Shown one piece after another: positions 16,715 through 25,929 of a DNA stretch of 64,000 nucleotides. The notes under the pieces are model-generated. The model was not told where the DNA came from and made no database searches. It saw nothing but the letters and a program-made list of their open reading frames with translations. The number at the start of each line of letters is the position of its first letter. Position 1 is the stretch's first letter. The stretch is from Phaeobacter sp. QD34_24 (GTDB lineage Bacteria > Pseudomonadota > Alphaproteobacteria > Rhodobacterales > Rhodobacteraceae): the NCBI RefSeq assembly GCF_028890115.1, contig NZ_JARCJD010000008.1, forward strand, positions 102,116 through 166,115. Direction: 5' to 3'. The position numbers and the translations under genes are program-made.

Positions 16715-17191
16715 TCAGGCGCGGTAGAACATGTAGCGCCCCTCGGGGATGCCTTCTGGGCCGCTGAGTTCCTCGAACCCCACGAGCGGCTGACCCGAGA
16801 CCACGATGCCACCCGGTGCCATGACTGAGGCGATGACCGGCGACATGGCAGCGGCCTCGGCGACGTCCTTTTCCTTGACGCCAAAGCCGAAATCATAGTG
16901 CGCCAGCACGATCTTGTGGCCCTCGGAGGCAAGGCGCTGCAGCATCGGTTCGGCTTCGCCTTGCAGGAAATCCTGTTCCGGTGGCACGCAGGAAGGGTGG
17001 CACTGCAGCACCCGGTCGATCACCCAGATGCGGCGGTCGGGCAGGATCTCGCGCAGGTGGTCATAGGTGCGCCCGTTGCCCAGCCCCATGTCCAGCGCAT
17101 CGCCGGGCACATTCGCGATCTGCTCTGCGGCCCAGTTCAGTCCATCGCGCTGGGCGGTCAGGCGGCGCAGCATCGAATCCAGTCGGCTCAT
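16715..17191 (-). CDS. Small SAM-dependent methyltransferase (glycan operon, last gene)
   Basis: 158 residues. The SAM motif I region is ALDMGLGNGRTYDHLREILP, followed by an acidic residue in RRIWVIDR (motif II). It closely parallels the protein at 33414-33908: both begin with a RLDxxxxRxxxQR helix, share LGLGNGRTY and a CHP/SHP-PPE segment, and end EGRxxFYR. So the window holds two paralogues of one compact methyltransferase family. It begins directly after the deacetylase-like gene with no gap and is last in a seven-gene operon. The substrate is unknown; O-methylation of the operon's glycan is one possibility. Confidence 0.75.
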   Translation of the reverse strand: MSRLDSMLRRLTAQRDGLNWAAEQIANVPGDALDMGLGNGRTYDHLREILPDRRIWVIDRVLQCHPSCVPPEQDFLQGEAEPMLQRLASEGHKIVLAHYDFGFGVKEKDVAEAAAMSPVIASVMAPGGIVVSGQPLVGFEELSGPEGIPEGRYMFYRA

Positions 17192-17950
17192 TCAGGAAGT
17201 CCTTTCGTCATAGGTCCAGGCCACGGCAGGCCCTGCCAGAAGGTGGGCAATCAGCGCCTCGGTGAAGGTCCAGATCGCGGCATCATGCACCAGGTGGTGG
17301 GTCAGGATGCCATAGGGTTCATCCGCGTCCGCCTGGCCAAGGCGCCGATCCTGCAATTGCTGCGTCACCTGGTGGATCAGCCGATCTTCGGGCAGCAAAG
17401 AGCGGCTGCCCTTCCAGTCGATCGGATCAAGATGTGTGTTGATCTGCACAAGGCCCGGCGCCGGTTTCACCTGGCTGCGGGGCGTGAAGGTCGAGAGCGC
17501 GCCATAGCCAAGGCCCGCCATCCAAGGCAGCATGTCCGGCGCGATGCGGTTCCAGGGCGGCACGAACATCGGGCGCAGGGCGGGGCCGAACAGCTCTTTG
17601 AGGCGGCAGAGCCCGGCCTCGGCCTCTTCCAGCCTGTCATCCACCGGGCGATGGGCGCCGAACTCGGCTTTCTTCTCGGTCGCCGGGGCGTGGCTGATGT
17701 GGGCCCATCCGTGGACCACCGGGATCAGCTGCGAGGCATCTTGCAGGTGATCGGCAAGGCTGTCTTGCGCGTCCTTGGGGATAATGGCGAGATGCACCGG
17801 AAGGCCCAGCCTGCCTGAGAGGTCGGCCAGCCGCTCAAGCTCGGGGGTGTGCTTGACGGCATCGTCGTCGCGCCACCACAGGGGCAGGGTCATGCCTGCG
17901 TCTTGCCAGGCCTTCAGCTCCCGATCCAGGGCGCGCCACTGTGCCGTCAT
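17192..17950 (-). CDS. Polysaccharide deacetylase-like protein
   Basis: 252 residues. The N-terminal WWRDDDAV matches the Asp-rich first motif of NodB-type deacetylases, and HGWAHISH supplies the metal histidines of motif 2; FVPPWNRI corresponds to motif 3. There is no signal peptide, so it should act on a cytoplasmic sugar or lipid-linked precursor rather than on a wall polymer. The ATG overlaps the preceding glycosyltransferase stop by 4 bp. A role in N-deacetylating a sugar made by the operon is inferred, not shown. Confidence 0.7.
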   Translation of the reverse strand: MTAQWRALDRELKAWQDAGMTLPLWWRDDDAVKHTPELERLADLSGRLGLPVHLAIIPKDAQDSLADHLQDASQLIPVVHGWAHISHAPATEKKAEFGAHRPVDDRLEEAEAGLCRLKELFGPALRPMFVPPWNRIAPDMLPWMAGLGYGALSTFTPRSQVKPAPGLVQINTHLDPIDWKGSRSLLPEDRLIHQVTQQLQDRRLGQADADEPYGILTHHLVHDAAIWTFTEALIAHLLAGPAVAWTYDERTS

Positions 17951-19083
17951 TCCCGTTTCCCCACCAGTTCGGCGGCAATCTCTACCGTTCTGGCGGCGCC
18001 GTCAAACCGGAAGCTGTCGGTGGCGCGGGCGGGGGCTGCCATCGCGGCGCGCACCGCCTGTGACAGCCCTTCTGGGGTAAGATCGGCGGTCTTCACAACC
18101 TCGATGCCGTTCAAGGGGGCAAGGCTGCCCGCGCGCAGGGATTGCTCCACCTCCTTGCCCGCATCAAAGGGCACCAGCACCGCGGGCGTGCCCGCCTGCA
18201 GCAGGTCCAGCGCGGTGTTGTAGCCGCACATGCTGACCGAGGCCGCGGCATGGCGCAGCATCTGCCGGAAATCGGGGCGCGCCGCTTCGATCACGGCGGG
18301 AGAGCCAAGGCTGGCAAACTGCGCGATCCGCTCTGGCGCATCACCGCCACCCACCAGAAGGCGCCATGTCGTTCCGGGCATCTGCCGGGCAGCCTGCAAT
18401 GCGCAGCGATAAAGCGCATCGCCGACACTGCCGCCACCGGCGCTGACCAGCACCTCGCCCGTGCCTGCCTGTTCGGGGTGCGGGGCTGCGGCCGGGGGCG
18501 CCACGTAACCGGTGTAGCGCAGCTTGCCCGCCAGCATGTCCGAGACCGGCCAGCTGATGTCGAGCCGGGTGGCAGCGGGGTCGGAATGCACCAGCACGGC
18601 GTCGTAGAACTCCGCGATCACGGCATCGGCCTCCACCGCCTTCTTGGGTTTGGAGGGTGGCGCCAGGATATCGCGGATCGAAGCCAGCACCACGGGCCGC
18701 CGGGGCAAGTCATGGGCCGCCTGCAAAAGCGCGAGGAACTCCGCCTTCAGGCTGCGGCGGCCAAAGGGGTAAAGCTCGGTGATCAACAGGTCTGGCTGCA
18801 TGTGTGCAAGCGCATCGCACAAGACCTGTTGCCGCGTGGCAAAATAGGGGTCATCGGCCACCGTTCCTGTGGGTGTCAACAGCCGGGTGAAGTCCACGCC
18901 ATCAGATCGCAAGGGCGGCAGTTGCAGAAGGTCGAGACCCTCATGCCGCAATTGCGCGGCCGGAAAACCACCCGAGGCGATGCAGACCTGGTGTCCCGCC
19001 GTGGCAAAGGCCCGTCCCAGGGTCAGCGCCCGCGACAGATGCCCGGTACCCAGCAAATGCGTGACGGCGATCAGGACCTTCAT
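17947..19083 (-). CDS. MurG/UGT-like glycosyltransferase
   Basis: 378 residues from the ATG at 19081-19083; the frame is open further upstream, but that part overlaps the phosphatase gene and looks non-coding. The N-terminal MKVLIAVTHLLGTGHLSRALTLG is the GT-B 'GxGH' loop. VSAGGGSVGD and CGYNTALDLLQAGTPAVLVPF near the C-terminus form the nucleotide-sugar site of the GT28/GT1 type. It is one of two MurG-like enzymes in the operon. Donor and acceptor are unknown. Both ends overlap neighbours by 4 bp. Confidence 0.75.
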   Translation of the reverse strand: MKVLIAVTHLLGTGHLSRALTLGRAFATAGHQVCIASGGFPAAQLRHEGLDLLQLPPLRSDGVDFTRLLTPTGTVADDPYFATRQQVLCDALAHMQPDLLITELYPFGRRSLKAEFLALLQAAHDLPRRPVVLASIRDILAPPSKPKKAVEADAVIAEFYDAVLVHSDPAATRLDISWPVSDMLAGKLRYTGYVAPPAAAPHPEQAGTGEVLVSAGGGSVGDALYRCALQAARQMPGTTWRLLVGGGDAPERIAQFASLGSPAVIEAARPDFRQMLRHAAASVSMCGYNTALDLLQAGTPAVLVPFDAGKEVEQSLRAGSLAPLNGIEVVKTADLTPEGLSQAVRAAMAAPARATDSFRFDGAARTVEIAAELVGKRE

Positions 19084-19667
19084 GGCGCTTCCTTCGGGAT
19101 CAGGCGGATCGGATCGGGCAGGGGCGTCAGGCTGCCCTGGTCGATCTCCACCACAAACAGCCGGTTGCGCTTGATGCGAAACGGCGCGGGGCCGTTGAAA
19201 TCCCAGCCATGGGCGCGGGCGAGGATCATCCGCATAATGCCGATATGGCAGACGGCGACGGTATCTCGGGTAAGCCGCTCCAGCCAGGGGGCGATGCGCG
19301 CCCAGACCTCGGCCGGGGTCTCGCCGCCGGGGGGGCGATAGCCCCAGCCCCAATGTTCGATGTCGCGAAAGCCGCTGTCTGGATCGGCCTTCAGGTCGAG
19401 CCCATGCAGACCTTCCCAGTCGCCCCAGTCCATTTCAATCAGTTCAGGCGCGGTTCGGGGATCACGTCCTGCCACCAGTTTCGCGGTTTCGGCGGCCCTT
19501 AACAGGGGGCTGGACCAGAGTTCCGCCGCGTCCCAGGGCGCGGGCAGGGACTGGGCGGCCAACTCGCTGCGGGCGGTCTCATCCAGGGCAATGTCGCTGC
19601 GCCCCTGGATGCGGCCCGCGCGGTTCCACTCGGTATGGCCATGGCGCAACAGGGCAAGGCGGATCAT
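19080..19667 (-). CDS. Histidine phosphatase family protein
   Basis: 195 residues. LLRHGHTEWNRAGRIQGRSD at residues 6-25 carries the phosphohistidine RHG motif, and VAVCHIGIMRM contains the second catalytic histidine. The form is that of CobC/phosphoglycerate-mutase-like phosphatases. It sits inside the glycosyltransferase operon, overlapping genes on both sides by 4 bp. It probably removes a phosphate from a sugar or lipid intermediate of that pathway rather than acting in cobalamin synthesis, since no cob gene is nearby. Confidence 0.78.
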   Translation of the reverse strand: MIRLALLRHGHTEWNRAGRIQGRSDIALDETARSELAAQSLPAPWDAAELWSSPLLRAAETAKLVAGRDPRTAPELIEMDWGDWEGLHGLDLKADPDSGFRDIEHWGWGYRPPGGETPAEVWARIAPWLERLTRDTVAVCHIGIMRMILARAHGWDFNGPAPFRIKRNRLFVVEIDQGSLTPLPDPIRLIPKEAP

Positions 19668-20752
19668 GTGCGGTCCTCCATGAGCGGTGCCACAGCGGCC
19701 CAGAACCGGGAGGTTGCGGCGGGGGCAAGGTGGTTGGTCGCGATCATCTCGCGCGCTTCAGCGCTGCGCCGGGCGCGCAGACCGGGATCTTCCAGCAGCG
19801 CCTTGATCTGGCGCGCCAGGGCTTCTGGCCCCTGTTCCGGGGCGGGATAGGCTCCCGACGCCAGAACATCTCGCATCCCCGGACGGTCCTGCGCCACCAC
19901 CGGCAGGCCATGCGCCTGGGCCTCGAGGTAGGCCATGCCGAAGGCCTCGTTGACGCCGGGCCAGAGGAACAGGGCGGCGCGGCCATAAGCTCCAGACAGG
20001 CCCTCACGGTCCAACTGGCCGAGAAAGCGCACGCGGGACCCAAACGGCGCCATCAATGCCTCCACCTCAGCCCGCGCCGGGCCATCGCCTGCGATTTCCA
20101 GCTGCCAGTCTCTGTCGAGGCACGAAAGCGTCTCGGCGATGATCTGGTAGGAGGCGAGTTTATCGCCCGCGCGCATCATGCCGACGCTGAGCATCGGTCC
20201 CTTGAGCGGCGAAGGAGGCGGCAATTCGGCCTGCGGCAGGAAGGGCGGCAGATGTACCAGCGCCTGCGTCCCGTAGCGCTCGCGCTCCAGGGTGATGAGG
20301 TCATTGGCGGTGAAATAGAAGATGGCATCGGCGGCATCGGCGGCTTCATGGGCCGCCTTGGCAAACCCCGCCCATGGCCCGGTCAGTCGGCTGGTGGCGC
20401 GGGTGCTTTCGATCTGCACGTAGGGAATGGCGCGGGCGCGGGCGACCTCGGGGCCGATCAGGTCCGGCGCCTTATAGTAGTTGTGATAGGTAACCCAGAG
20501 ATCCACGGGCGGCATCTCGGTCAGCAGGCGCTGGACCTCCTGCCGGGCCATCTGGCGCAGGCTTTCCTGCCGATCGGCATCGCCTGCCTTGTCGTAGATG
20601 CGCGCTTCACTGACCAGATCGACCTTTGCGCCGCCTGCCGCGATCACATCGATCAGATTGCGTGCGACTTCCCTATCGCCCGAGGGCACCGGGCTGTGCG
20701 GCGATTTCATCGGCGCATAGAATGCGATGCGTTTGCCGCTGCCGCTCGTCAT
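19664..20752 (-). CDS. GT4-type glycosyltransferase
   Basis: 362 residues. The N-terminal FYAPMKSPHSPVPSGDREVARNLI is a GT-B acceptor-side loop. The donor domain has the GT4 E-x7-E motif in NEAFGMAYLEAQAHGLPVV. VSEARIYDK and the VTYHNYYKAPD block are characteristic of a group found in alphaproteobacterial surface-glycan loci. It retains no signal or membrane segment. The 4-bp ATGA overlaps with both neighbours show it is co-translated with the rest of the operon. Confidence 0.8.
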   Translation of the reverse strand: MTSGSGKRIAFYAPMKSPHSPVPSGDREVARNLIDVIAAGGAKVDLVSEARIYDKAGDADRQESLRQMARQEVQRLLTEMPPVDLWVTYHNYYKAPDLIGPEVARARAIPYVQIESTRATSRLTGPWAGFAKAAHEAADAADAIFYFTANDLITLERERYGTQALVHLPPFLPQAELPPPSPLKGPMLSVGMMRAGDKLASYQIIAETLSCLDRDWQLEIAGDGPARAEVEALMAPFGSRVRFLGQLDREGLSGAYGRAALFLWPGVNEAFGMAYLEAQAHGLPVVAQDRPGMRDVLASGAYPAPEQGPEALARQIKALLEDPGLRARRSAEAREMIATNHLAPAATSRFWAAVAPLMEDRT

Positions 20753-21993
20753 GCGCCGTTCAGCATGGCATTGAGCCGCTCTGACAGGCGGGCAATGCCG
20801 GGGTCCATGCCGAAATCCTGACGCAGGCGCATCAGCGCCGCCTCGGCCATGGTGGCGGCCTTGCCCGGATCGTTTGCTAGATCGCAGATCGCGGCGGCCA
20901 GCGCTTCGGGCGCGTCGGCACTCAAGGTGCCGTGGGTGCCGCTGTCGATGAACTCGGGAATGGCGGAGACGGGGGTGGACAGGATCGGCAGCCGCTGCGA
21001 GGCGGCCTCCATCAGCACGTTCGGCAGCCCGTCGCGGTCGCCATCGGCAGCCACACGGCTGGGCAGCACGAAGATATCGCTTGCGCGCATGGCCTCGATC
21101 ACCTCGGGCTGATCGCAGGCGCCGCGCCAGGTGATGCGATGCGCAACGCCCGCATCCTCAGCCATGCCTTGCAACAGATCCCCCAGACCGCCGCCGCCGA
21201 TATGGGTCCAGTGCCAGTCCAGATCCTGGGGCAACAGCGTCAGCGCGGCAATGAGCCGGTCAAAACCCTTCTTTTCCACCAGGCGGCCCACGGACATCAG
21301 GCGCAGCGGATCGCCGACCTTGCGCCAGCTGCGATCGGGAGGGGCGGGAAAGCGGCTGAGGTCCAGCCCGTGGTAGATCAGATCGATGCGCGCCGGGTCG
21401 TCCGACATCTCGCGCAGGTGCTGCGCGCCGAAGGCGGTGCAGGTGGCCCCAAAGGCGGCGCCGTGCTGCGTGGTGGAGAGTTTTTCCTCAATCTCCCAGT
21501 CAGGAGAAGTCCAGATGTCCTTGGCGTGCGCCGAAAAGCTCCAGGGCAGGCCGCGCATCACCGCTGCATAGCGCGCCACGGATGACGGCGTGTGCAGGAA
21601 ATGTGCGTAAAGCCCCAGAACGCTGTCCGGCATCTCGGCGGCCAGCACGCAGGCCTGGCCAAAGCGGCGGATGCGGTTGCGGCTGGGATCGCGGCGCAGG
21701 TCGGCGCGCCAGATCCGCCATGCCTCGGTATAACCAGGAAGTTGTTGTGCAATCTCGCGGGCGCGCCAGACGCGGTCTGGTTCCTGATAGAGGTATTCGG
21801 GCAGGTAGTTCACCTGCGCCTGCAGGCGTTCGTGCAGGGGATGGCGTTTCACATCCGTCGGATGACGCAGAGACCAGATTTCAAAGCTGTGACCGGCGGC
21901 CTCCAGCGCGACCAGTTCCTGGGCGATGAAGGTTTCGGACAACCGTGGCCAGCCCTTGACCAGAACGGCAAGCGGTGGTCGGGGGTCACTCAT
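20749..21993 (-). CDS. GT4-type glycosyltransferase (WcaL-like)
   Basis: 414 residues. The N-terminal VKGWPRLSETFIAQELVALEAAG is typical of colanic-acid WcaL-like GT4 enzymes. FSAHAKDIWTS is the central acceptor/catalytic histidine block, and LPSRVAADGDRDGLPNVLMEAAS the donor-binding C-terminal motif. These enzymes usually add a hexose to a lipid-linked chain. It is second in the operon and overlaps its neighbours by 4 bp on each side. Confidence 0.82.
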   Translation of the reverse strand: MSDPRPPLAVLVKGWPRLSETFIAQELVALEAAGHSFEIWSLRHPTDVKRHPLHERLQAQVNYLPEYLYQEPDRVWRAREIAQQLPGYTEAWRIWRADLRRDPSRNRIRRFGQACVLAAEMPDSVLGLYAHFLHTPSSVARYAAVMRGLPWSFSAHAKDIWTSPDWEIEEKLSTTQHGAAFGATCTAFGAQHLREMSDDPARIDLIYHGLDLSRFPAPPDRSWRKVGDPLRLMSVGRLVEKKGFDRLIAALTLLPQDLDWHWTHIGGGGLGDLLQGMAEDAGVAHRITWRGACDQPEVIEAMRASDIFVLPSRVAADGDRDGLPNVLMEAASQRLPILSTPVSAIPEFIDSGTHGTLSADAPEALAAAICDLANDPGKAATMAEAALMRLRQDFGMDPGIARLSERLNAMLNGA

Positions 21994-23216
21994 TTGGCGG
22001 CCTTTCGCGGTTCGGTCTGCAACAGGGCCGCGACCCGGTGGGTGACATAATCAAGCCCCTCCAGCAGCCCGTCGGTAAAGGCGGCAGAGGGGGGCTGCTG
22101 ATCCTGCAGCGCGCGAATGGCGCGGATCATCGCTTCGGGTGTCCAGCCGTCGCGGTTCTCGTCCAGCATGGCGACGAGGCCCAGTTCCTCGGCCCGGCTG
22201 GCGCGGATCCATTGTTCCAGGCGCGGGGTGGTGCGCGGCACGATCACGGCGGGCCTGTCAAAGGACAGCACTTCGCAGAAGGTGTTGTAGCCGCCCATGC
22301 AGACCACGCCGCAGGCCCCGGCAAACAGCGTTTCGATACGGCTTTCAAATCCCACCGAGGTCACCCGCCCATCGAGCGCGGCGACTCGGGACTCGAAGGC
22401 TTCGCGGGTTTCACCGGACAGGAAGGGGCCATAGACCAGGACGGCGCGCGGGCTGAGATCAGGATCGCGTTCATAGGCAGAAAGAACCAGATCCACCATC
22501 ATCGCCCCATCCCCGCCGCCACCGGGGGTGATCAGCACATAGGGTTGCGCGGGCGGCTCACCGATCTGGCCCAGGTCGCGGCGCAGGTAGCCGGTCCAAT
22601 GCATGCGGGCGCGGGTGTCGGCGGACAGATCCAGCCCCTGGGTGGGATCGTAAACCGAGCTGAGCCCATAGACCCAGATCTCGTCATAGTAGTTTTCGGT
22701 GACCGGCACGGCACCCTTGCGGGCCCATTCGGCGGCCAGAACCTCGGGTTCGTCCAGCACATCGCGCAGGCCCAGCACCAGCTTGCAGCGGCCCCGGCTA
22801 CGCAGGCAATCAAGCGCGGGCATCAGCTCACCGCGGAACCCCGTGGGTTCCTTGTCGACGATCAGCACATCGGGATCATATTGCTGCGCCATCGAGCGGA
22901 TCAGCCCGGCGCGCATCTCGGTGGTTTCCTCGATGCTCATCCCCATGGTGCGCGAGGCATAGCTGCCATCGGCGCGTTTGATGACCCCGGGCAGGCGCAT
23001 GTGATCGACCCGGCTGGGAAAGGCAAAGCGCCCCGCCACCGGGGAACCGGTCAGGATCAGCGCCGAGGCGGACGGATCCGCTGCGGTGATGGCGCCCGCC
23101 AGTGCCCGGGAACGGCGCAGATGGCCTAGGCCAAAGGTGTCGTGGCTATATAGCATCACCCTTGGGCCACGTGTGCCGTTTTCCCTGTCGGCTGTGGAGC
23201 TGGTCTGGTCTTTCAT
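21990..23216 (-). CDS. MurG-like glycosyltransferase (COG4671 type), first gene of glycan operon
   Basis: 408 residues. VMLYSHDTFGLGHLRRSRALAGAI is the GT-B N-terminal loop of a group of predicted glycosyltransferases. ITPGGGGDGAMMVDLVL and MGGYNTFCEVLSFDRPAVIVPR are the donor site. It heads the seven-gene minus-strand operon ending at 16715. The 219-bp gap to the divergent MscS gene must hold the operon promoter, but no clear -35/-10 pair stands out and the ribosome site is weak (AGGCAGCCAG). Function beyond glycosyl transfer is unknown. Confidence 0.78.
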   Translation of the reverse strand: MKDQTSSTADRENGTRGPRVMLYSHDTFGLGHLRRSRALAGAITAADPSASALILTGSPVAGRFAFPSRVDHMRLPGVIKRADGSYASRTMGMSIEETTEMRAGLIRSMAQQYDPDVLIVDKEPTGFRGELMPALDCLRSRGRCKLVLGLRDVLDEPEVLAAEWARKGAVPVTENYYDEIWVYGLSSVYDPTQGLDLSADTRARMHWTGYLRRDLGQIGEPPAQPYVLITPGGGGDGAMMVDLVLSAYERDPDLSPRAVLVYGPFLSGETREAFESRVAALDGRVTSVGFESRIETLFAGACGVVCMGGYNTFCEVLSFDRPAVIVPRTTPRLEQWIRASRAEELGLVAMLDENRDGWTPEAMIRAIRALQDQQPPSAAFTDGLLEGLDYVTHRVAALLQTEPRKAAK

Positions 23217-23435
23217 CTGGCTGCCTGAACAGGTGGAACAGAGCGGTGGTGCAATAGGCAGGCGCCGAAATCAAGGGTGATCGGCCCCCGGTCTGCCGAT
23301 TGCGCAAAAATTGGCATGGAATTGAGAGGCTTTACGGGCAGCTTCGCAAACTGTGATCGCCTGTTGCGCCCTGGCGATTGCACCCGTCCTGGGGGCTGGC
23401 TAACCTGACCCAACCTGTACGAGGATTTCCAGACC

Positions 23436-25826
23436 ATGATTTTCGGTGTCTTCCGGCGTTCTGCCCAAGTGATTGCGGCCTTTCTGTTTCTTGTTGTTCT
23501 GCTGGTGTCGGTCGCGGGGCCTGTCCAGGCGCAGGTCAGCCTCTATGGCCAGTTGGAAGGCGAGGCAGAGGCGCAGTCGGTCCCTGATGGGGAAGGCAAT
23601 GCGCAGGCAGATCCTTTTGCCCGGGCCATCGAACTGGCTGCCGAAAAGGGCGTCGGGGTGATCATCGTCGATGGCACCGGGGCGCGATTGGGCGGTGGCG
23701 CCTCGGGCGAAGAGGCCGCAGGGACCCCTGACAAGATGGAAGGGGCCTCGATGTTGATGAAGGCCCAGTCGGAAATGGACATCTTCCGCGACGAGTTGCG
23801 CAGCCGGTTGGAGGCCTTGCCCTATTCGGTCTTCGAGATGAAATACATCCTGCGCCAGACCAGCCCGGATGGGCGCATCATGACCTATGTGGAGCTGCTG
23901 TTCTGGAGCCTGTTGTTCCTGTTCTTCGGGCGTTGGGTCACGGTCGAGATCTATGGCAAGAGGTTCGCTCTGAAGCATGTCGTTGCCCGGACCAAGGATC
24001 AACCCGAGGGCTATCTCGAGAAGATGCCCTTCCTGGTGTTCCGCTTCCTGCTGGGCGTCGGCGGGACGATCTTCACGATGGCAGTGGCGCTGTTCGGATC
24101 CTACCTGATCTTCGGCGCGTCTGAGGATGCTTCGGTGCGGTTGACGGTTCTGGCCATCTATACGGCGTTCTTCCTGTCGCGCACGGTATCGGACCTGTGG
24201 CGGATGGTGCTGTCGCCCTATCTCAGCCAGTACCGGATCCCGGTTTTTTCCGACCGCGATGCCAAGCGGCTCTATCTTTGGGCGTCGATCCTGGCGACCT
24301 ATGATATCTCGAGCCTGGTCTTTGCCTCCTGGGTGGGGGATTTTGGCCTCACCTACAATGTCTACGCGGTTGTCTACGGCGGGCTGGCGCTGATCGGGCT
24401 GGTGGGAAATCTGGCGCTTGTGGCCTTCAACGCCCGTGCCATCACCGGGGCGATCCGGGCAGGCTGCCCGCCGGAGGACTGCTCCTGGCTGCTGCGCGTG
24501 CTGTCAGTGGCCTGGGCGCCGGCGGTTGTGGCCTATATCATCTTTGGCTGGCTGGAACTCGCCTTTGACCTGGTGCTGGAGCGGAACGTGTCCATCCCGC
24601 TGATGATGGGCACCTATCTGGCACTGACCTCGATCCTGGTGGTCTACGGCGTCATCAACTACGGCATCGAGGCCTACGCAGGCAGGCGGCGTCTGCCGCA
24701 GCGGGAGGCCGGTGAAGACGAGCCGGAGCCAGGAGAAGGCGAGGAGGCAGCTGCCGCCCCGGCCCGCAGGCGCCATCCCATTGCATCCTTCGAAGACCTG
24801 GCGCGCCGGGTGGCGGGGATCCTGGCCTTCGTGATGGGGGCGGTGGCGCTGTTTTACGTCTGGAACCCGGATCTGGACTGGATCGAGGATTCCGCCATCG
24901 ACCGTCTGTACGATGTCGTGGTGATCCTGTTCATCGGCTATATCGTCTACAACGCGGCGCGCATCTGGATCGATGGAAAGATCGACGAGGAGGTCGGCGA
25001 CCTGCCCGAGGCCGAGCTGGGCGACGAGGGTGGCGCCGGTGGTGCCAGCCGCCTGGCAACCCTTCTGCCGCTGTTCCGGGGCGCTATCCTTGCGGTGGTG
25101 CTGGTGTCGATCATCCTGATCGTGCTGCTGGAACTGGGCATCAACGTCAGCCCCTTGTTCGCGGGTGCCGGTGTGGTTGGTCTGGCGGTGGGCTTTGGCT
25201 CGCAGGCCTTGGTGCGGGACATCTTTTCAGGGGCCTTCTTCCTGGTCGATGACGCGTTTCGCAAGGGCGAGTATATCGACATCGGCGATGTGAAGGGTAC
25301 GGTCGAGAAGATCTCGGTTCGCTCCTTCCAGCTGCGTCATCACCTGGGCGCCCTGCACACCATCCCCTTTGGTGAAATCCGGGTTCTGACCAATTACTCC
25401 CGCGATTGGGTGATGATGAAACTGCCGCTGCGGGTGACCTATGACACCGACGTGGAAAAGGTGCGCAAGCTGATCAAGAAGCTGGGGCAGGAGCTGCTCA
25501 GCGACCCGGTCATCGGTGACAACTTCATCCAGCCGCTGAAATCGCAGGGTGTGATCGAGATGCAGGATTCCGCGATGATCATCCGGGTGAAGTTCATGAC
25601 CAAGCCGGGCGACCAGTGGCTGGTGCGCAAGAAGGTCTATGAGGAAATCCGCCAGCTGTTCGAGCGTGAAGGCATCAAGTTTGCCCACCGCGAGGTCACC
25701 GTGCGCCTGGCAGAAGATCAGAGCGAGGCCCTGACGCCGCAGAAAAAGGAAGCACTGGCAGGTGCGGTACAGGCGGCGATCGATGAGGACCTGCTGGATG
25801 TGAACGAGGGCGGGGGCGACCGTTAG
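23436..25826 (+). CDS. Large MscS-family mechanosensitive ion channel
   Basis: 796 residues with a cleavable signal peptide (hydrophobic run then GPVQAQ). A periplasmic segment of about 120 residues is followed by several inner-membrane helices (about residues 145-410), an acidic loop (EDEPEPGEGEE) and two more helices. The MscS core follows: ELGINVSPLFAGAGVVGLAVGFGSQALVRDIFSG is the pore helix TM3, then GDVKGTVEKISVRSFQLR forms the beta domain and a C-terminal alpha/beta domain follows. It probably releases solutes on hypo-osmotic shock. It reads divergently from the glycan operon. A GAGG ribosome site precedes the ATG. Confidence 0.88.
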   Translation: MIFGVFRRSAQVIAAFLFLVVLLVSVAGPVQAQVSLYGQLEGEAEAQSVPDGEGNAQADPFARAIELAAEKGVGVIIVDGTGARLGGGASGEEAAGTPDKMEGASMLMKAQSEMDIFRDELRSRLEALPYSVFEMKYILRQTSPDGRIMTYVELLFWSLLFLFFGRWVTVEIYGKRFALKHVVARTKDQPEGYLEKMPFLVFRFLLGVGGTIFTMAVALFGSYLIFGASEDASVRLTVLAIYTAFFLSRTVSDLWRMVLSPYLSQYRIPVFSDRDAKRLYLWASILATYDISSLVFASWVGDFGLTYNVYAVVYGGLALIGLVGNLALVAFNARAITGAIRAGCPPEDCSWLLRVLSVAWAPAVVAYIIFGWLELAFDLVLERNVSIPLMMGTYLALTSILVVYGVINYGIEAYAGRRRLPQREAGEDEPEPGEGEEAAAAPARRRHPIASFEDLARRVAGILAFVMGAVALFYVWNPDLDWIEDSAIDRLYDVVVILFIGYIVYNAARIWIDGKIDEEVGDLPEAELGDEGGAGGASRLATLLPLFRGAILAVVLVSIILIVLLELGINVSPLFAGAGVVGLAVGFGSQALVRDIFSGAFFLVDDAFRKGEYIDIGDVKGTVEKISVRSFQLRHHLGALHTIPFGEIRVLTNYSRDWVMMKLPLRVTYDTDVEKVRKLIKKLGQELLSDPVIGDNFIQPLKSQGVIEMQDSAMIIRVKFMTKPGDQWLVRKKVYEEIRQLFEREGIKFAHREVTVRLAEDQSEALTPQKKEALAGAVQAAIDEDLLDVNEGGGDR

Positions 25827-25834
25827 ATCCGCTC

Positions 25835-25915
25835 CGGGCGTGCTCCCGCCCCCGCGCCGGTGCGCATGCGCGCTCCGCTTGGGGTTGGGCCGGGCGCCGC
25901 GCAGATGCGCGGCGC
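25835..25915 (+). repeat. Intergenic three-hairpin repeat, copy D
   Basis: Between the convergent ends of the MscS gene and the CoA-transferase gene. It begins with GGGCGTGCTCCCGCC (hairpin 1), has a GCGCATGCGC palindrome as hairpin 2, then GGTTGGGC, then the perfect 9-bp hairpin 3 GCGCCGCGC-AGAT-GCGCGGCGC (25894-25915), whose stem is identical to that of copy A. It may terminate transcription from both sides, though no T run follows on the plus strand. Confidence 0.65.
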
Positions 25916-25929
25916 GGCAGCGTCAGATA

